Notes: generated by a model not told the origin, from the letters alone. A DNA stretch of 44,582 nucleotides from Flavobacteriaceae bacterium CG_4_10_14_3_um_filter_33_47 (GCA_002784145.1 PFKE01000083.1:1-44582), one strand, 5' to 3'. Shown: positions 8,172-18,188, numbered from the stretch's first letter. Made by a program: numbers and translations.

Positions 8172-8894
8172 TTAGTTTTTATTGAGTATTTCTTTTAAAA
8201 CTAAATCCTTGTCTAGTTTTTTAGTACAGAAAAACCAATCTTCACATTGTAAATCGTCTGTTTTAGTCATTCTTTCCTCAGCAACACCACATGATCCTGC
8301 TGGCGATATAATAACATCATTTCCTGGATACCAATCTGCAGGCGTTGCTACATTAAATTTATCAGAAGTTTGCATGGCAATTAATGCTCTGTAAATCTCG
8401 TCAAAATTTCTTCCTAAGCTTAAAGGATAATAAATAAGAGCTCTTACAATACCTTTTGGGTCCACAAAAAATACAGCTCTTACCGCTTGAGTTTTGCTTT
8501 CACCTGGTTGAATCATGCCATATTTTTTGGCTATTTCCATGGAAATGTCTTCAATTAAAGGAAATTTTACTTCAATGTTTTTCATGCCATTAAACTTTAT
8601 TTTATCCTTAATGGTTCTTAACCATGCAATATGACTGTATAAACCATCAATAGAAAGGCCTACTAATTTGCAATTTGCATTGGCGAATTTTTCTTCTAAA
8701 TGAGCAAATGTCATAAACTCTGAAGTACATACTGGTGTAAAATCTGCAGGATGACTAAAAAGAATGACCCATTTTCCTTTATAATCTGATGGGAAATTAA
8801 TGTCTCCTTGTGTTGTTACGGCTTTAAATTCTGGTGCTTTGTCACCAATTCTAGGCATAGAAAATGCTTGTTGATCTAATTGTGTTGTTTCCAT
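8172..8894 (-). CDS. Peroxiredoxin, Prx6 (AhpC/TSA) type
   Basis: A 240-residue peroxiredoxin that reduces H2O2, organic peroxides or peroxynitrite in the cytoplasm. The peroxidatic Cys56 lies in PADFTPVC (PxxxTxxC motif), and the long C-terminal domain is that of the Prx6 subfamily. The tail holds Cys202 and a pair Cys217-x5-Cys223 (QCEDWFFC). This resembles the C-terminal CxxxxxC of archaeal 2-Cys Prx6 enzymes, so it may not be a simple 1-Cys enzyme. The gene stands alone, convergent with the copper receptor, and has a promoter with an inverted-repeat operator. Confidence 0.93.
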   Translation of the reverse strand: METTQLDQQAFSMPRIGDKAPEFKAVTTQGDINFPSDYKGKWVILFSHPADFTPVCTSEFMTFAHLEEKFANANCKLVGLSIDGLYSHIAWLRTIKDKIKFNGMKNIEVKFPLIEDISMEIAKKYGMIQPGESKTQAVRAVFFVDPKGIVRALIYYPLSLGRNFDEIYRALIAMQTSDKFNVATPADWYPGNDVIISPAGSCGVAEERMTKTDDLQCEDWFFCTKKLDKDLVLKEILNKN

Positions 8895-8932
8895 AATATT
8901 ATAAGTTTTATTTATTATTTTATTTTTATCAG

Positions 8933-8977
8933 TAAAAATAATTTATGATAATTAGTTTTCAGGCAACTATTGTTACA
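8933..8977 (-). promoter_or_regulatory. Promoter with Crp/Fnr-like inverted-repeat operator upstream of the peroxiredoxin
   Basis: Minus-strand reading gives TGTAACAATAGTTGCC (8962-8977), with a perfect GTAAC half and a GTTGC half that has one change from GTTAC. It is followed by TATTTTTA (8933-8940), a -7 element with its final G replaced by A. The centre at 8969.5 is again 36.5 bases from the end of the -7 element. This is the weakest of the four sites by sequence, but the spacing is exact. Confidence 0.6.
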
Positions 8978-9177
8978 TAAACAAATTAAATTTTTTAAAA
9001 ACCTTAAAAAGATTTCTAATGATGCGCAGTTATTAATATTTATTAATTGAGTTTAAGTAGAAGGATGAATGTAGTATTTAAACTATATATTTAAAAAGTT
9101 GAGGTGACATTCACCCAATGAAAGTATTGGGCAAATGAATTTTAAAATAAAGAGTAAGGACCTGATTTTTTGTGTTA
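8978..9177. other. Intergenic region without a recognised gene
   Basis: About 200 bases between the peroxiredoxin promoter and a small membrane-protein gene. No open frame with a plausible start is visible on either strand. A short inverted repeat, CCCAAT (9114-9119) with ATTGGG (9126-9131), has no T-run beside it, so I do not call it a terminator. Confidence 0.4.
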
Positions 9178-9321
9178 TTATTCTTCAGTATCCTTTTTTT
9201 TCTTTCCTCCCATCATAAAATTTAAAAGAATTCCAATAAGAGTAAGACAAACAATACCAAATATAGCAATCATTATGGCACCATTAGTCCAGCTATAAAG
9301 CGCTATGTTTAGAGTTATCAT
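9178..9321 (-). CDS. 47-residue single-pass membrane protein
   Basis: A short open frame of 47 codons plus stop, starting at ATG 9321. The translation begins MITLNIALYSWTNGAIM and has one hydrophobic segment (about residues 15-35). It ends in MMGGKKKKDTEE, a strongly basic then acidic tail that would face the cytoplasm by the positive-inside rule. The clean domain layout and good start suggest a real gene in an otherwise long gap. CAAAATTA at 9338-9345 reads TAATTTTG on the minus strand and could be its -7 element, only about 17 bases before the ATG. The function is unknown and no family is recognised. Confidence 0.6.
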   Translation of the reverse strand: MITLNIALYSWTNGAIMIAIFGIVCLTLIGILLNFMMGGKKKKDTEE

Positions 9322-9485
9322 AATCAAATAATTTAAACAAAATTAGCTATTGATAGGCTTTATAAATATGACTTTTATCACAATTTTCATTTTTTATTGC
9401 TCACAAAACCCATTAGTGAGTAGACTTATTATAATATTTATGAAAATAGTAACAAAAGCAGCTGAATTTCTCGTTTAAAATTTGT

Positions 9486-9493
9486 TATTTTTG
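9486..9493 (+). promoter_or_regulatory. -7 element of the FKBP lipoprotein gene
   Basis: TATTTTTG followed by CAC, the common flavobacterial -7 form, 25 bases before the ATG. No clear TTG -33 element lies at normal spacing. Confidence 0.55.
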
Positions 9494-9518
9494 CACAAAT
9501 TTTTAATCAATAAAACAA

Positions 9519-10244
9519 ATGAAATTAATTAAGTTTTTAGCAGTTATATTTTTAACAACCTTAGTATCTTCATGTAATAGCCAAGGTGTTACAAAAAAAT
9601 CATTAGATACAGAAATAGACTCCTTAAGTTATGCTATTGGAATGGATGTAGCACGTAATGTTCAAACCAATGTTTCTGAAATGGATGCAAATCTTTTTTT
9701 ACAAGGATTTAATAGCGTTATGGATTCTACAGAGCTTTTAATAACTAAAGAAGATGTTCAAGGAATTTTAAGTGCCTATTTCCAAAAGAAACAACAAAGA
9801 GATAGAGAAAAGCAACAAGCAGACGCTATTGCTAAAGCTGAAGAAACTTTTAACGATAATAAAGTTGCTGGAGAGAAATTTTTAGAAGAAAACAAAACCA
9901 AAGATGGTGTAAAAGTAACTGAAAGCGGTTTACAATATATTGTTTTAAAAGAAGGCACAGGTGAAAAACCAACATTGGCTTCAAAAGTAAAAGTTCATTA
10001 TCACGGTACTTTAACTGATGGAACTGTATTTGACAGTTCTGTAGAGCGGGGTGAACCATCTGAATTTGGAATAACTCAAGTAATTAAAGGTTGGACAGAA
10101 GGCTTGCAATTAATGTCTGTAGGATCTAAATATAAATTTTTTGTGCCACAAGATCTAGCTTATGGTTTTCAACAAAGAGGTGATAAAATCAAACCTTTTT
10201 CAGCTTTGATTTTTGAAGTTACACTTTTAGAAATTAAAAAATAA
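9519..10244 (+). CDS. FKBP-type peptidyl-prolyl isomerase lipoprotein
   Basis: A 241-residue FkpA/Mip-like protein. The signal sequence ends in LVSSC with Cys19 as lipidation site. An N-terminal helical dimerisation domain follows (DSLSYAIGMDVARN, about 35-48), then a long helix rich in Q, K and E (about 85-125). The C-terminal FKBP domain (about 135-241) shows VHYHGTLTDGTVFDSS, VIKGWTEGLQLM and YGFQQRGDKI. It catalyses cis/trans isomerisation at proline and helps folding of exported proteins. It is monocistronic, with its own -7 element and a terminator directly after. Confidence 0.94.
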   Translation: MKLIKFLAVIFLTTLVSSCNSQGVTKKSLDTEIDSLSYAIGMDVARNVQTNVSEMDANLFLQGFNSVMDSTELLITKEDVQGILSAYFQKKQQRDREKQQADAIAKAEETFNDNKVAGEKFLEENKTKDGVKVTESGLQYIVLKEGTGEKPTLASKVKVHYHGTLTDGTVFDSSVERGEPSEFGITQVIKGWTEGLQLMSVGSKYKFFVPQDLAYGFQQRGDKIKPFSALIFEVTLLEIKK

Positions 10245-10264
10245 TTTTTTATAATTATAAATTT

Positions 10265-10297
10265 AAAAAACAGGAGGCTTAGCTTCCTGTTTTTTTG
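10265..10297. terminator. Intrinsic terminator after the FKBP gene, probably bidirectional
   Basis: The stem ACAGGAGG (10270-10277) pairs with CTTCCTGT (10283-10290) with one G-U pair. It is preceded by six A and followed by seven T, so it can also stop the convergent protease gene. Confidence 0.85.
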
Positions 10298-10307
10298 TTT
10301 TAAGACT

Positions 10308-13300
10308 TTAGTTTCGGTTTTCGTAAGGTGGTCTTTTAGGTTTTTTAAATGTGTTTTTACTGTCAAGTAATTTTAAGACTTCTTCAATTCCAGCTTCGAG
10401 CTGAATATCAGTTCCGTTTGCAAGTTTTTGAAAATCTTCAACAACCTCTATATCCGGGTCTACACCATGTCCTTCTTTAAACCATTCGCCATTTGGATCA
10501 TACATTCTAAAAGTAGGAACCGTTATAGTACCATTATCAATTTAAATTAGGAGCGCCCGAAATACCAATTAAACCACCCCATGTTCGTGTTCCAATTAAT
10601 GGGCCTAAACCTCTTTTTCTAAAGAAGTCTGGGAAAGCATCACCTCCAGAACCGCTAAAACCATTTATAAGCATAACTTTTGGACCAAAATTGCCAGATG
10701 GTGGCCAAGCCCAATCTTTTCCATCTCTTACCGCCCAGTAAGCTAATGGATCTCTATCCAATAATTCAATAAACCTGTCAGGAATTTGTCCTCCACTATT
10801 AAATCTTTCATCTATAATTAAACCTTCTTTGTTCATCTGAGCATAAAATTGCCTAATCAATTCATTTTGACCATCAATTCCAGTACTACGAACATATACA
10901 TATCCTATCTTACCATTTGTTGCTTCATCTACTCTTTTTCTATTATTCTCAATCCAGGCTAAATGACGTAACCTTGTTTCGGAAGACATGGTTTTAACAA
11001 TAATTTTTTTAGAATTGATTATTGAAGGTGTATTATTAACTGTTAATTGTACAGTCGTTTCTCCTAATCCTTGGAACGACGATGAAAAAGGTTTTGTGGA
11101 ATCTACAAGGAGACCGTTTACAGCTAAAATATAATCGCCTTCTTTAATATCAATGCCTGGCTTGGATAGAGGAGACCGCTCTTCAACATCCCAAGGTGCT
11201 CCAGAAATGATTTTTTTAATTTGATAGTGCCCATTTTCTAAACTAATATCAGCACCTAAATAACCAACGTTCATCCTTGGTGCCTGTTCTATATCACCTC
11301 CACCATTGTAGGTGTGTGATGCATTTAATTCAGCAATTAAATCACCAATAATAATGTTTACATCATTGCGAGAGTTAGCTTGGTCTACTAAATCTCCGTA
11401 GCGTGTTCTCATAGTATTCCAATCTACTCCATGCATGCCAGGATCATAAAAGTAGTCCCGTTCAAAACGCCATACATCATTAAAAATTTGCTTCCATTCT
11501 TCTTTAGGAACCACATTCATCACCATTTTATCAGTAGGAACGGTTTTGTCTATTTTTTGATCTGCTTTAATGTCTACAACAGCAAGTTTTTGTTCTTGAA
11601 TCACTAATATTTTCTTGTTATTTGCAGAAACTTTATAATTAGAGACTTTGGTCATTATTGTTTTAACTTCCCGTTCCTTAAAATCATAATATTCTAATTT
11701 AGGTGATTCCTCTTCACTTGCTCCAGAATTTGGAAACCTCACAAACAATAATTTGCCATCAACCGCCTGTAAATTAGTTAGCCTGCCTACAGGTAAATCC
11801 AACATTTCTACTCGATTTTCAAATCCATTAATGTCAATAACTGTTTTGGCTATTTCTTTTTTAACTTCTTTATCAGAATCCTTTTTCTTCTTATCAGCAT
11901 TTTTCTCTTTTTCATCTTCTTTTTTTGAATCCTCTATCGCATCATTTTTAACTTCTAATAAAGACTTCTCTTTTGCACTTAAGGTACCAACAGCAATAGT
12001 AGTTGAATTTGGATAAACAAACGTATTATCTAAATCTGAATAAACAGGATTAAACGTTCTACTGGTTGTGAAGAAGAGATATTTACCATCTTTACTAAAA
12101 GTAGGATTACTATCACTATAATATCCTGAAGTTAGCTGAGATACTTTTTTGTTTTTAACATCATAAAGGAATAGCGCTGTTTTAGAACGATTATCTGTAC
12201 TTCTGGAATACACTGCCCAATTACTGTCTGGAGACCAATTAACTTTAAAATTCTGTAAGTTACCTTCAAACATATATTTTCCTTTATCAGCTTTAATAAC
12301 GTCTCCAGTATTTACATCAATAAAGTTAATATCCATTGCTTGATTAACATACATGATTTTTTTACTGTCTGGAGACCAAAAAATGGAATAATAAAACCCA
12401 GTTTTAAAATTGGTTACAGTTTTTGGCTTTTGATTGCCATTTACATCATACAAAACTAATTGGTATTCTCCAGTAGCATCGCTCCAATAGGCTAAATGTT
12501 TTCCATCTGGAGACCAAGAAGGCTCTCTTTCGGCAATTCCTGATGAAGCTGTTAAATCAGACACAAATCCGTCGGTTGCAGGTAAATTAAATAAGTCACC
12601 TCTTGCTTCAATAACAACCCTGTTTCCATCTGGGGAAAGCGTTACACTATGCATATAAGCAGCAACATTTTTTTGTTGGGAAATAAGGTTTTTTTGATCT
12701 GAAATTATTTGAACGTTAACCTCACTGGTCTTTTCAGTTTCTAAATTAAATAGATATAATTTTCCACCAGCTTCAAAAATAATATCAGAAGAACTGCTTT
12801 CCGGGTAAGTTATATCATAATCAACAAAATGTGTTAATTGCGTATTGGTTTTAGTTTCATTATCATGTTTCCAAAGATTATTTCTTTTGTTGGGTCCGTT
12901 ATCAGACATATAATACATAGTGTTTCCAACCCACATTGGTAACTCATCATTGGCAATGTTATTGGTGATATTTTGGCATTCAAAAGTTTTAAGATCAAAA
13001 ACTGTAATATCTGGAGCTGTCCCGCCGCGATATCGTTTCCAATTTCTTTGCACTCTCGTTCTGTCTGTATACGCTATTTTCTGTCCGTCAGGAGAAAATG
13101 AAGCATATTCTCCATATGGAACTGGTAATTTAGTAAGCGCGCCATCTGTTATAGATACTGTATAAAATTGGCTATATCGTTGGCGTCCACTTTCTCTTGA
13201 AGAGGCAAATAAAACAGACTTACCATCTGGCGACCATCCTAAAACGCGATCAGGCATGCCGTGATAGGTTAATCTTTTAGGGATGCCTCCATTTACTTCA

Positions 13301-13569
13301 ATAACATATACATCATCATTTCCTTGATAATTCGCTGTATAAGCTATCATTTTTCCGTCAGGAGAAAATCTCGGAAAACTTTCAGCACCTTCCGGTGAAC
13401 TTAATCGATTTGCTATTCCCCCAGATTTTGGCATAATCCAAACATCATCACCAAAAATAAAAGTAATATGTGTGTGCGAAACATCAGGATATTGCATTAA
13501 TTTTCCACTTATTTGGGCTTGTATTGACCCTAAAAACAAGAGCGTAAATAAAAAAGATAATTTTTTCAT
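10308..13569 (-). pseudogene. Tricorn-like S41 protease, interrupted by a +1 frameshift near the 3' end
   Basis: Restored length is about 1086 residues: signal peptide (MKKLSFLFTLLFLGSIQAQ), repeated PD40/WD40-like propeller blades with SPDGK motifs (about 30-530), a K/E-rich linker (about 545-575), a tricorn core with LNASHTYNGGG (candidate catalytic His), a PDZ domain (about 750-850) and an S41 domain with SGSGGDAFP (candidate Ser, about 974). At 10541-10546 the minus strand reads AATTTAAATTGAT, where one extra A brings a TGA at 10537-10539. Removing it joins GAPNL directly to IDNGTITVPTFRMYDPNGEW and on to EGHGVDPDIEV. Start: ATG 13569 is preferred over an upstream in-frame GTG at 13578. 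This could be a real disruption or a sequencing error. The uninterrupted rest of the gene favours a recent event or an error. Confidence 0.8.
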
Positions 13570-13697
13570 AAGTTGCACTTTATTTGTAATGAAAGTTAGT
13601 TTAACAAGTTACTATAATTCTTAAAAATATAAGTTGTCTCAATCAAAAAATATTTTAATAAACCAATATGCATTTTTAGTTACAAATCTATAAGTAC

Positions 13698-13705
13698 TAT
13701 ATTTG
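13698..13705 (+). promoter_or_regulatory. -7 element of era
   Basis: TATATTTG followed by C matches TAnnTTTG, 17 bases before the era ATG. No -33 element is obvious. Confidence 0.5.
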
Positions 13706-13721
13706 CCATTTAATTTAAGTT

Positions 13722-14606
13722 ATGATGCATAAAGCAGGTTTTGTAAATATTATAGGAAATCCAAATGTGGGGAAATCCACACTCATGAATGCTTTTGTTG
13801 GAGAAAAATTATCCATCATTACATCGAAAGCGCAGACTACCAGACACAGAATTTTAGGCATTGTAAACGGTGATGATTTTCAAGTAGTCTTATCAGATAC
13901 GCCAGGCATTATAAAACCCGCTTACGAGCTTCAAGAATCCATGATGGATTTTGTTAAATCTGCTTTTGAAGATGCCGATGTGTTATTGTACATGGTTGAA
14001 ATTGGCGAGCAAGAATTAAAGGATGAAGCGTTTTTTAATAAAATTACCAATTCAAAAATTCCTGTTTTATTGCTTTTAAATAAAATTGATAAATCCAATC
14101 AGGAGCAGCTTGAAACTCAAGTTCAGTTTTGGGCTGAAAAAGTTCCAAATGCTGAAATTTTCCCGATTTCTGCCTTAGAAGGTTTTAATGTTAAAGAAGT
14201 GTTTCATAGAATTATTGAATTGCTTCCAGAATCGCCACCATTTTATCCAAAGGATCAATTAACCGACAAACCAGAGCGTTTTTTTATTAATGAAACCATT
14301 CGCGAAAAAATTCTAATTCATTATAAAAAAGAAATTCCATATGCCGTTGAAGTAGATACAGAAGAGTTTTTTGAAGAAGAAAACATCATTAGAGTTCGTT
14401 CTGTCATTATGGTAGAGCGAGATACCCAGAAAGGCATCATCATTGGACATAAAGGAAGTGCCTTAAAACGCGTAGGAATTGAGGCAAGAAAAGACCTTGA
14501 AACATTTTTTGGAAAACAAATTCATATAGAATTGTATGTTAAGGTTAATAAAAACTGGCGCTCTAATGTTAACCAGTTAAAACGTTTTGGTTACAATCAG
14601 AAGTAA
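13722..14606 (+). CDS. era: GTPase Era
   Basis: A 294-residue GTPase that binds 16S rRNA and acts in 30S subunit assembly. The G domain shows GNPNVGKS (P-loop, about 13-20), DTPG (about 59-62) and NKID (about 121-124). The C-terminal KH domain has GIIIGHKGSALKRVG (about 237-251). Length is typical. Two adjacent ATGs at 13722 and 13725 both fit the start. It stands in its own transcription unit, divergent from the protease gene. Confidence 0.97.
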   Translation: MMHKAGFVNIIGNPNVGKSTLMNAFVGEKLSIITSKAQTTRHRILGIVNGDDFQVVLSDTPGIIKPAYELQESMMDFVKSAFEDADVLLYMVEIGEQELKDEAFFNKITNSKIPVLLLLNKIDKSNQEQLETQVQFWAEKVPNAEIFPISALEGFNVKEVFHRIIELLPESPPFYPKDQLTDKPERFFINETIREKILIHYKKEIPYAVEVDTEEFFEEENIIRVRSVIMVERDTQKGIIIGHKGSALKRVGIEARKDLETFFGKQIHIELYVKVNKNWRSNVNQLKRFGYNQK

Positions 14607-14657
14607 AAACTAAAGATTCCTTTATTTTTAAATAACCATAAGTTTACATGGTAAAAT

Positions 14658-14665
14658 TACATTTG
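14658..14665 (+). promoter_or_regulatory. -7 element before the propeller lipoprotein gene
   Basis: TACATTTG matches TAnnTTTG, 26 bases before the ATG at 14691. Confidence 0.5.
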
Positions 14666-14690
14666 GTATCAATTTTTAAACCTAACCAAT

Positions 14691-16223
14691 ATGAAATTTT
14701 TAAGTAAACTATCCCTCGCATTTGTTTTTCTGTTTGTTTATTCTTGTAGCAATTTGGATGATTTTTTTAGTAATCATCATAATGATGATGATCATGAACA
14801 AAACGATCAGATAAATTTTCAATACAAATCAACCATAAGTGTTGGTGGAGAAGGCGCTTCTGAAATTTCTGCTTTCGATGCAAAATCTAAACGATTATTT
14901 GTAGTTAATGTAGCATTACAGCAAGTATCTGTTTTTAATATTTCAAACGTTGATAGTCCTATCGAGGAAACTCCAATTGTTTTAGGCATAGGTTCACCAA
15001 ATAGCGTAGCTGTTAACAAAGGTTTGTTGGCTATTGCTGTAGAAGCAGATCCTAAACAAAACCTTGGTTCCATATTGGTTTATGATACCACTAGTTTAAA
15101 CATGTTACATAGCTACCAAGTAGGAGCTTTACCAGATATGGTAACTTTTTCTCCAAATGGGCAATATATTGTTTCGGCTAATGAAGGCGAACCTAATGAT
15201 GATTATACCGTTGATCCAGAAGGAACCATAAGTATTATAGACGTATCATCTGGTCAAGTTTCAACGTTAAATTTTCAATCGTTTACAAATAAAAAGGCAA
15301 GTTTAGAGGACAAAGGTTTAAGAGTCTTTGGACCCAATGCTTCCTTTGCCCAAGATATTGAACCTGAATATGTTGCTATTTCTGAGAATTCAAGATATGC
15401 ATGGGTAACACTTCAAGAAAATAATGGTGTTGCTAAAGTAAATTTAAAATCTAAAAAAATCGAAGCTATTTACCCATTAGGATTTAAAGATTACAATGTG
15501 CCTGGAAATGAAATAGACCCAAGTGATAAAGATGATGTTAAAGCATTAAATAATTGGCCTGTGTATGGTGTTTACATGCCAGATGCCATTAAATATTTGA
15601 AAGTGCATGGAACAGATTTTATCATAACAGCTAATGAAGGTGATTCAAGAGATTATAGTGGTTTTGGCGAAGAAGAACGAATAGCAGATGTTACTTTAGA
15701 TGAAACTATTTTTCCAAATTTTGTTGAATTACAAAAAAAGGAAAACTTAGGAAGACTTAAAATCACGAGTACTTTAGGAGATGTCGATAATGATGGCGAT
15801 TACGATAAATTATACAGTTTTGGAGCTCGTTCATTTTCAGTTTGGACGGGTAATGGTCAACTGGTTTTTGATAGCGGAAATGATATTGCAACGCAAACCT
15901 TAGCACTAACGCCTGATAGATTTAATGATGATGATGGAAGAAGTGATGACAAAGGTGCAGAACCAGAATCTGTTGAAATTTTGAAAATAAAAGATAAATA
16001 TATTTTGTTTGTTGGATTAGAAAGAAATGACCAAATATTAGTTTATGATATTTCCAATCCTACGAGTCCAGTCTTTTTAAATATTCTTTCTAATTCAGGT
16101 GATGAAGCTCCAGAAGGATTATTAGCCATACCTGCAAAAGAAAGTCCAACCGGAAAAGATTTATTGGTTGTTTCAAATGAAGATAGTGGTACGGTAAGTT
16201 TTTATGAAAATGTAAATAATTAG
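14691..16223 (+). CDS. Choice-of-anchor-I type beta-propeller lipoprotein
   Basis: A 510-residue lipoprotein with signal ending in VYSC (Cys19). A short His/Asp/Asn-rich linker (about 27-42, with HHNDDDH) could bind metal or act as a flexible spacer. The rest is a beta-propeller of the choice-of-anchor-I family, known in bacteria and in the eukaryotic mesenchyme-specific surface glycoprotein. The repeated signatures include VSANEGEPNDDY, ITANEGDSRDY, LYSFGARSFSVW and DDKGAEPESVEI. The function of this family is not well defined; similar proteins are sometimes annotated as phosphatase-like. It is monocistronic, with a strong terminator inside the end of the convergent gene. Confidence 0.85.
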   Translation: MKFLSKLSLAFVFLFVYSCSNLDDFFSNHHNDDDHEQNDQINFQYKSTISVGGEGASEISAFDAKSKRLFVVNVALQQVSVFNISNVDSPIEETPIVLGIGSPNSVAVNKGLLAIAVEADPKQNLGSILVYDTTSLNMLHSYQVGALPDMVTFSPNGQYIVSANEGEPNDDYTVDPEGTISIIDVSSGQVSTLNFQSFTNKKASLEDKGLRVFGPNASFAQDIEPEYVAISENSRYAWVTLQENNGVAKVNLKSKKIEAIYPLGFKDYNVPGNEIDPSDKDDVKALNNWPVYGVYMPDAIKYLKVHGTDFIITANEGDSRDYSGFGEEERIADVTLDETIFPNFVELQKKENLGRLKITSTLGDVDNDGDYDKLYSFGARSFSVWTGNGQLVFDSGNDIATQTLALTPDRFNDDDGRSDDKGAEPESVEILKIKDKYILFVGLERNDQILVYDISNPTSPVFLNILSNSGDEAPEGLLAIPAKESPTGKDLLVVSNEDSGTVSFYENVNN

Positions 16224-16248
16224 TTTAGTTGTTATTTTTTTGAGTTAG

Positions 16249-16773
16249 TCATGAGTCCTGATTATTTGAATAATTAGGACTTTTTTTTAAAACCTCATTC
16301 ATAAACTCGTGTAGTTCATGCATTTCAGTTTTGCTGGATACTTTTCCAATACTACCCGCAAAATACAGCAAAAACCAAGCAATTATCATAAAAATCATTA
16401 ATGATATTTGGAACCCATAATTAAAATTTAAACTCCAGTTGGTATAAGCCCAAATACTAAAGGCTATAAATAATCCAGCCACCATAAAGTGCAAAAACAT
16501 AAACAAAGTCCAAACGGTTGGGTTTGGACCAAACAAACCATGTAACGTGCAGGAATTGTCTGTTTTTTCATTAATCTCTAAATGAAGTTGTGGCGACCAA
16601 AAAAGCTGTTTGTGTTTTGGATATTTAATAAAAACATGATCATCAATGCGATTAACAATAAAAGTTTTCTGGCTTAATTTAGCTGATTCAAAATCTTTTA
16701 AAACAGATTCATTATCACAATCTAGTTCAATTTTGAAACGAGGTCTTAAGACGATGGTATTGGTAGCTGACAT
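16249..16773 (-). CDS. Two-TM membrane protein of unknown function
   Basis: A 174-residue protein. A soluble N-terminal half (about 1-85) contains [20 protein letters not shown], and two hydrophobic helices follow at about 88-112 and 119-143. A polar C-terminus contains [14 protein letters not shown]. No named domain is recognised. It is convergent with the propeller lipoprotein gene, and its last codons also form that gene's terminator hairpin. It is divergent from der. Confidence 0.72.
   Translation of the reverse strand: MSATNTIVLRPRFKIELDCDNESVLKDFESAKLSQKTFIVNRIDDHVFIKYPKHKQLFWSPQLHLEINEKTDNSCTLHGLFGPNPTVWTLFMFLHFMVAGLFIAFSIWAYTNWSLNFNYGFQISLMIFMIIAWFLLYFAGSIGKVSSKTEMHELHEFMNEVLKKSPNYSNNQDS
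16254..16288 (+). terminator. Intrinsic terminator of the propeller lipoprotein gene, inside the convergent gene
   Basis: AGTCCTGATTATT (16254-16266) pairs with AATAATTAGGACT (16269-16281) with one G-U pair. The run of eight T (16281-16288) makes it a plus-strand terminator. The hairpin lies within the final codons of the minus-strand gene that ends at 16249. Confidence 0.8.
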
Positions 16774-16825
16774 TTAGTTTTGGTTTAAGGAGATTAAAAT
16801 ACTATTTTTTTCAAAGAGTAAACAC

Positions 16826-16833
16826 TACCTTTG
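16826..16833 (+). promoter_or_regulatory. -7 element of der
   Basis: TACCTTTG followed by CAG is a perfect Bacteroidota -7 element 18 bases before the der ATG. No GTAAC-N4-GTTAC operator lies upstream. Confidence 0.6.
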
Positions 16834-16850
16834 CAGACAATTTAAAGATT

Positions 16851-18155
16851 ATGAGTAATATAGTTGCTATAGTAGGACGACCAAATGTAGGAAAGTCAAC
16901 GTTTTTCAATCGTTTAATACAAAGACGAGAAGCCATTGTTGATGCGGTAAGTGGTGTAACTAGAGACAGACATTATGGTAAAAGTGATTGGAACGGAAAA
17001 GAATTTTCAATAATTGATACGGGTGGTTATGTATTAGGAAGTGATGACGTATTTGAAGCAGAAATTGATAAACAGGTAGAATTGGCTATTGATGAAGCTG
17101 ATGCTATCATTTTTATGGTAGATGTGGAATCTGGAGTAACTGGCATGGATGAAGATGTTGCCAACTTATTGCGAAAAGTAAATAAGCCAGTATTTTTGGT
17201 TGTAAATAAAGTTGATAATGCTAAGCGTGCTGAAAATGCTGTAGAGTTTTATTCACTTGGATTAGGTGAGTATTTCACCATTGCAAGTATTAATGGTAGT
17301 GGAACTGGAGATTTATTAGATGCTCTAGTAAAAGCTTTACCAGAAAAAGAAGAAGTCATTGAAGAAAACTTGCCTCGATTTGCAGTAGTAGGTCGTCCAA
17401 ATGCTGGCAAATCGTCATTTATTAATGCGTTAATTGGGGAAAACAGATACATAGTAACAGATATTGCTGGTACCACAAGAGATTCTATTGATACACGATA
17501 TAACAGTTTTGGGTTCGAATTTAATTTGGTGGATACGGCTGGAATTAGAAGAAAATCAAAAGTTAAAGAAGACTTAGAGTTTTATTCTGTTATGCGAAGT
17601 ATTCGCGCTATTGAAAACTGTGATGTTTGTATACTGGTGTTAGATGCAACCAGAGGATTTGATGGTCAAGAACAAAATATTTTTTGGTTAGCTGAACGCA
17701 ATCGTAAAGGCATTGTTATATTAGTCAATAAATGGGATCTGGTTGAAAAGGATCATAAATCCACCTTAGAATATGAAAAGGTCATCCGAAAACAAATAGA
17801 ACCTTTTACAGATGTGCCCATAGTTTTTGTTTCGGCATTAACCAAGCAACGTGTTTACAAGGCTGTAGAAACAGCTGTTCAGGTTTATAACAACAGATCC
17901 AAGAAAATAAAAACCAGTAAGATTAACGAATTGTTTTTACCCATCATTGAAAATTATCCGCCACCGGCACTTAAAGGTAAATATGTAAAGATTAAATACA
18001 TTATGCAGTTGCCAACACCACAACCTCAATTTGCGTTTTTCTGTAATTTACCACAATATGTAAAAGAACCTTATAAGCGTTTTCTTGAAAATAAATTACG
18101 CGAGCATTTTGATTTTCATGGGGTGCCTATAAGCGTTTATATGCGGAAGAAGTAG
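16851..18155 (+). CDS. der: Ribosome biogenesis GTPase Der (EngA)
   Basis: A 434-residue double GTPase needed for 50S subunit assembly. The first G domain has GRPNVGKS (about 8-15), DTGG and NKVD (about 119-122). The second has GRPNAGKS (about 181-188), DTAG and NKWD (about 295-298). A C-terminal KH-like domain follows (about 350-434). Length and motif order are normal. It is monocistronic and convergent with the TPM genes, with no clear hairpin terminator but an ACTG-rich spacer after it. Confidence 0.98.
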   Translation: MSNIVAIVGRPNVGKSTFFNRLIQRREAIVDAVSGVTRDRHYGKSDWNGKEFSIIDTGGYVLGSDDVFEAEIDKQVELAIDEADAIIFMVDVESGVTGMDEDVANLLRKVNKPVFLVVNKVDNAKRAENAVEFYSLGLGEYFTIASINGSGTGDLLDALVKALPEKEEVIEENLPRFAVVGRPNAGKSSFINALIGENRYIVTDIAGTTRDSIDTRYNSFGFEFNLVDTAGIRRKSKVKEDLEFYSVMRSIRAIENCDVCILVLDATRGFDGQEQNIFWLAERNRKGIVILVNKWDLVEKDHKSTLEYEKVIRKQIEPFTDVPIVFVSALTKQRVYKAVETAVQVYNNRSKKIKTSKINELFLPIIENYPPPALKGKYVKIKYIMQLPTPQPQFAFFCNLPQYVKEPYKRFLENKLREHFDFHGVPISVYMRKK

Positions 18156-18188
18156 TTTTTTGGTTGATGGTTTTTGGTTTCAAGTTAA

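Noticed and set aside
9114-9131. Hairpin CCCAAT/ATTGGG taken as a terminator of the 47-residue gene
   Set aside because: No T-run follows on either strand, and the stem is only six pairs.
9449-9462. GTAAC-AAAA-GCAGC before the FKBP gene, resembling the shared operator
   Set aside because: Only one half matches GTAAC; the other half has two of five bases. The centre is 37.5 rather than 36.5 bases from the -7 element end.
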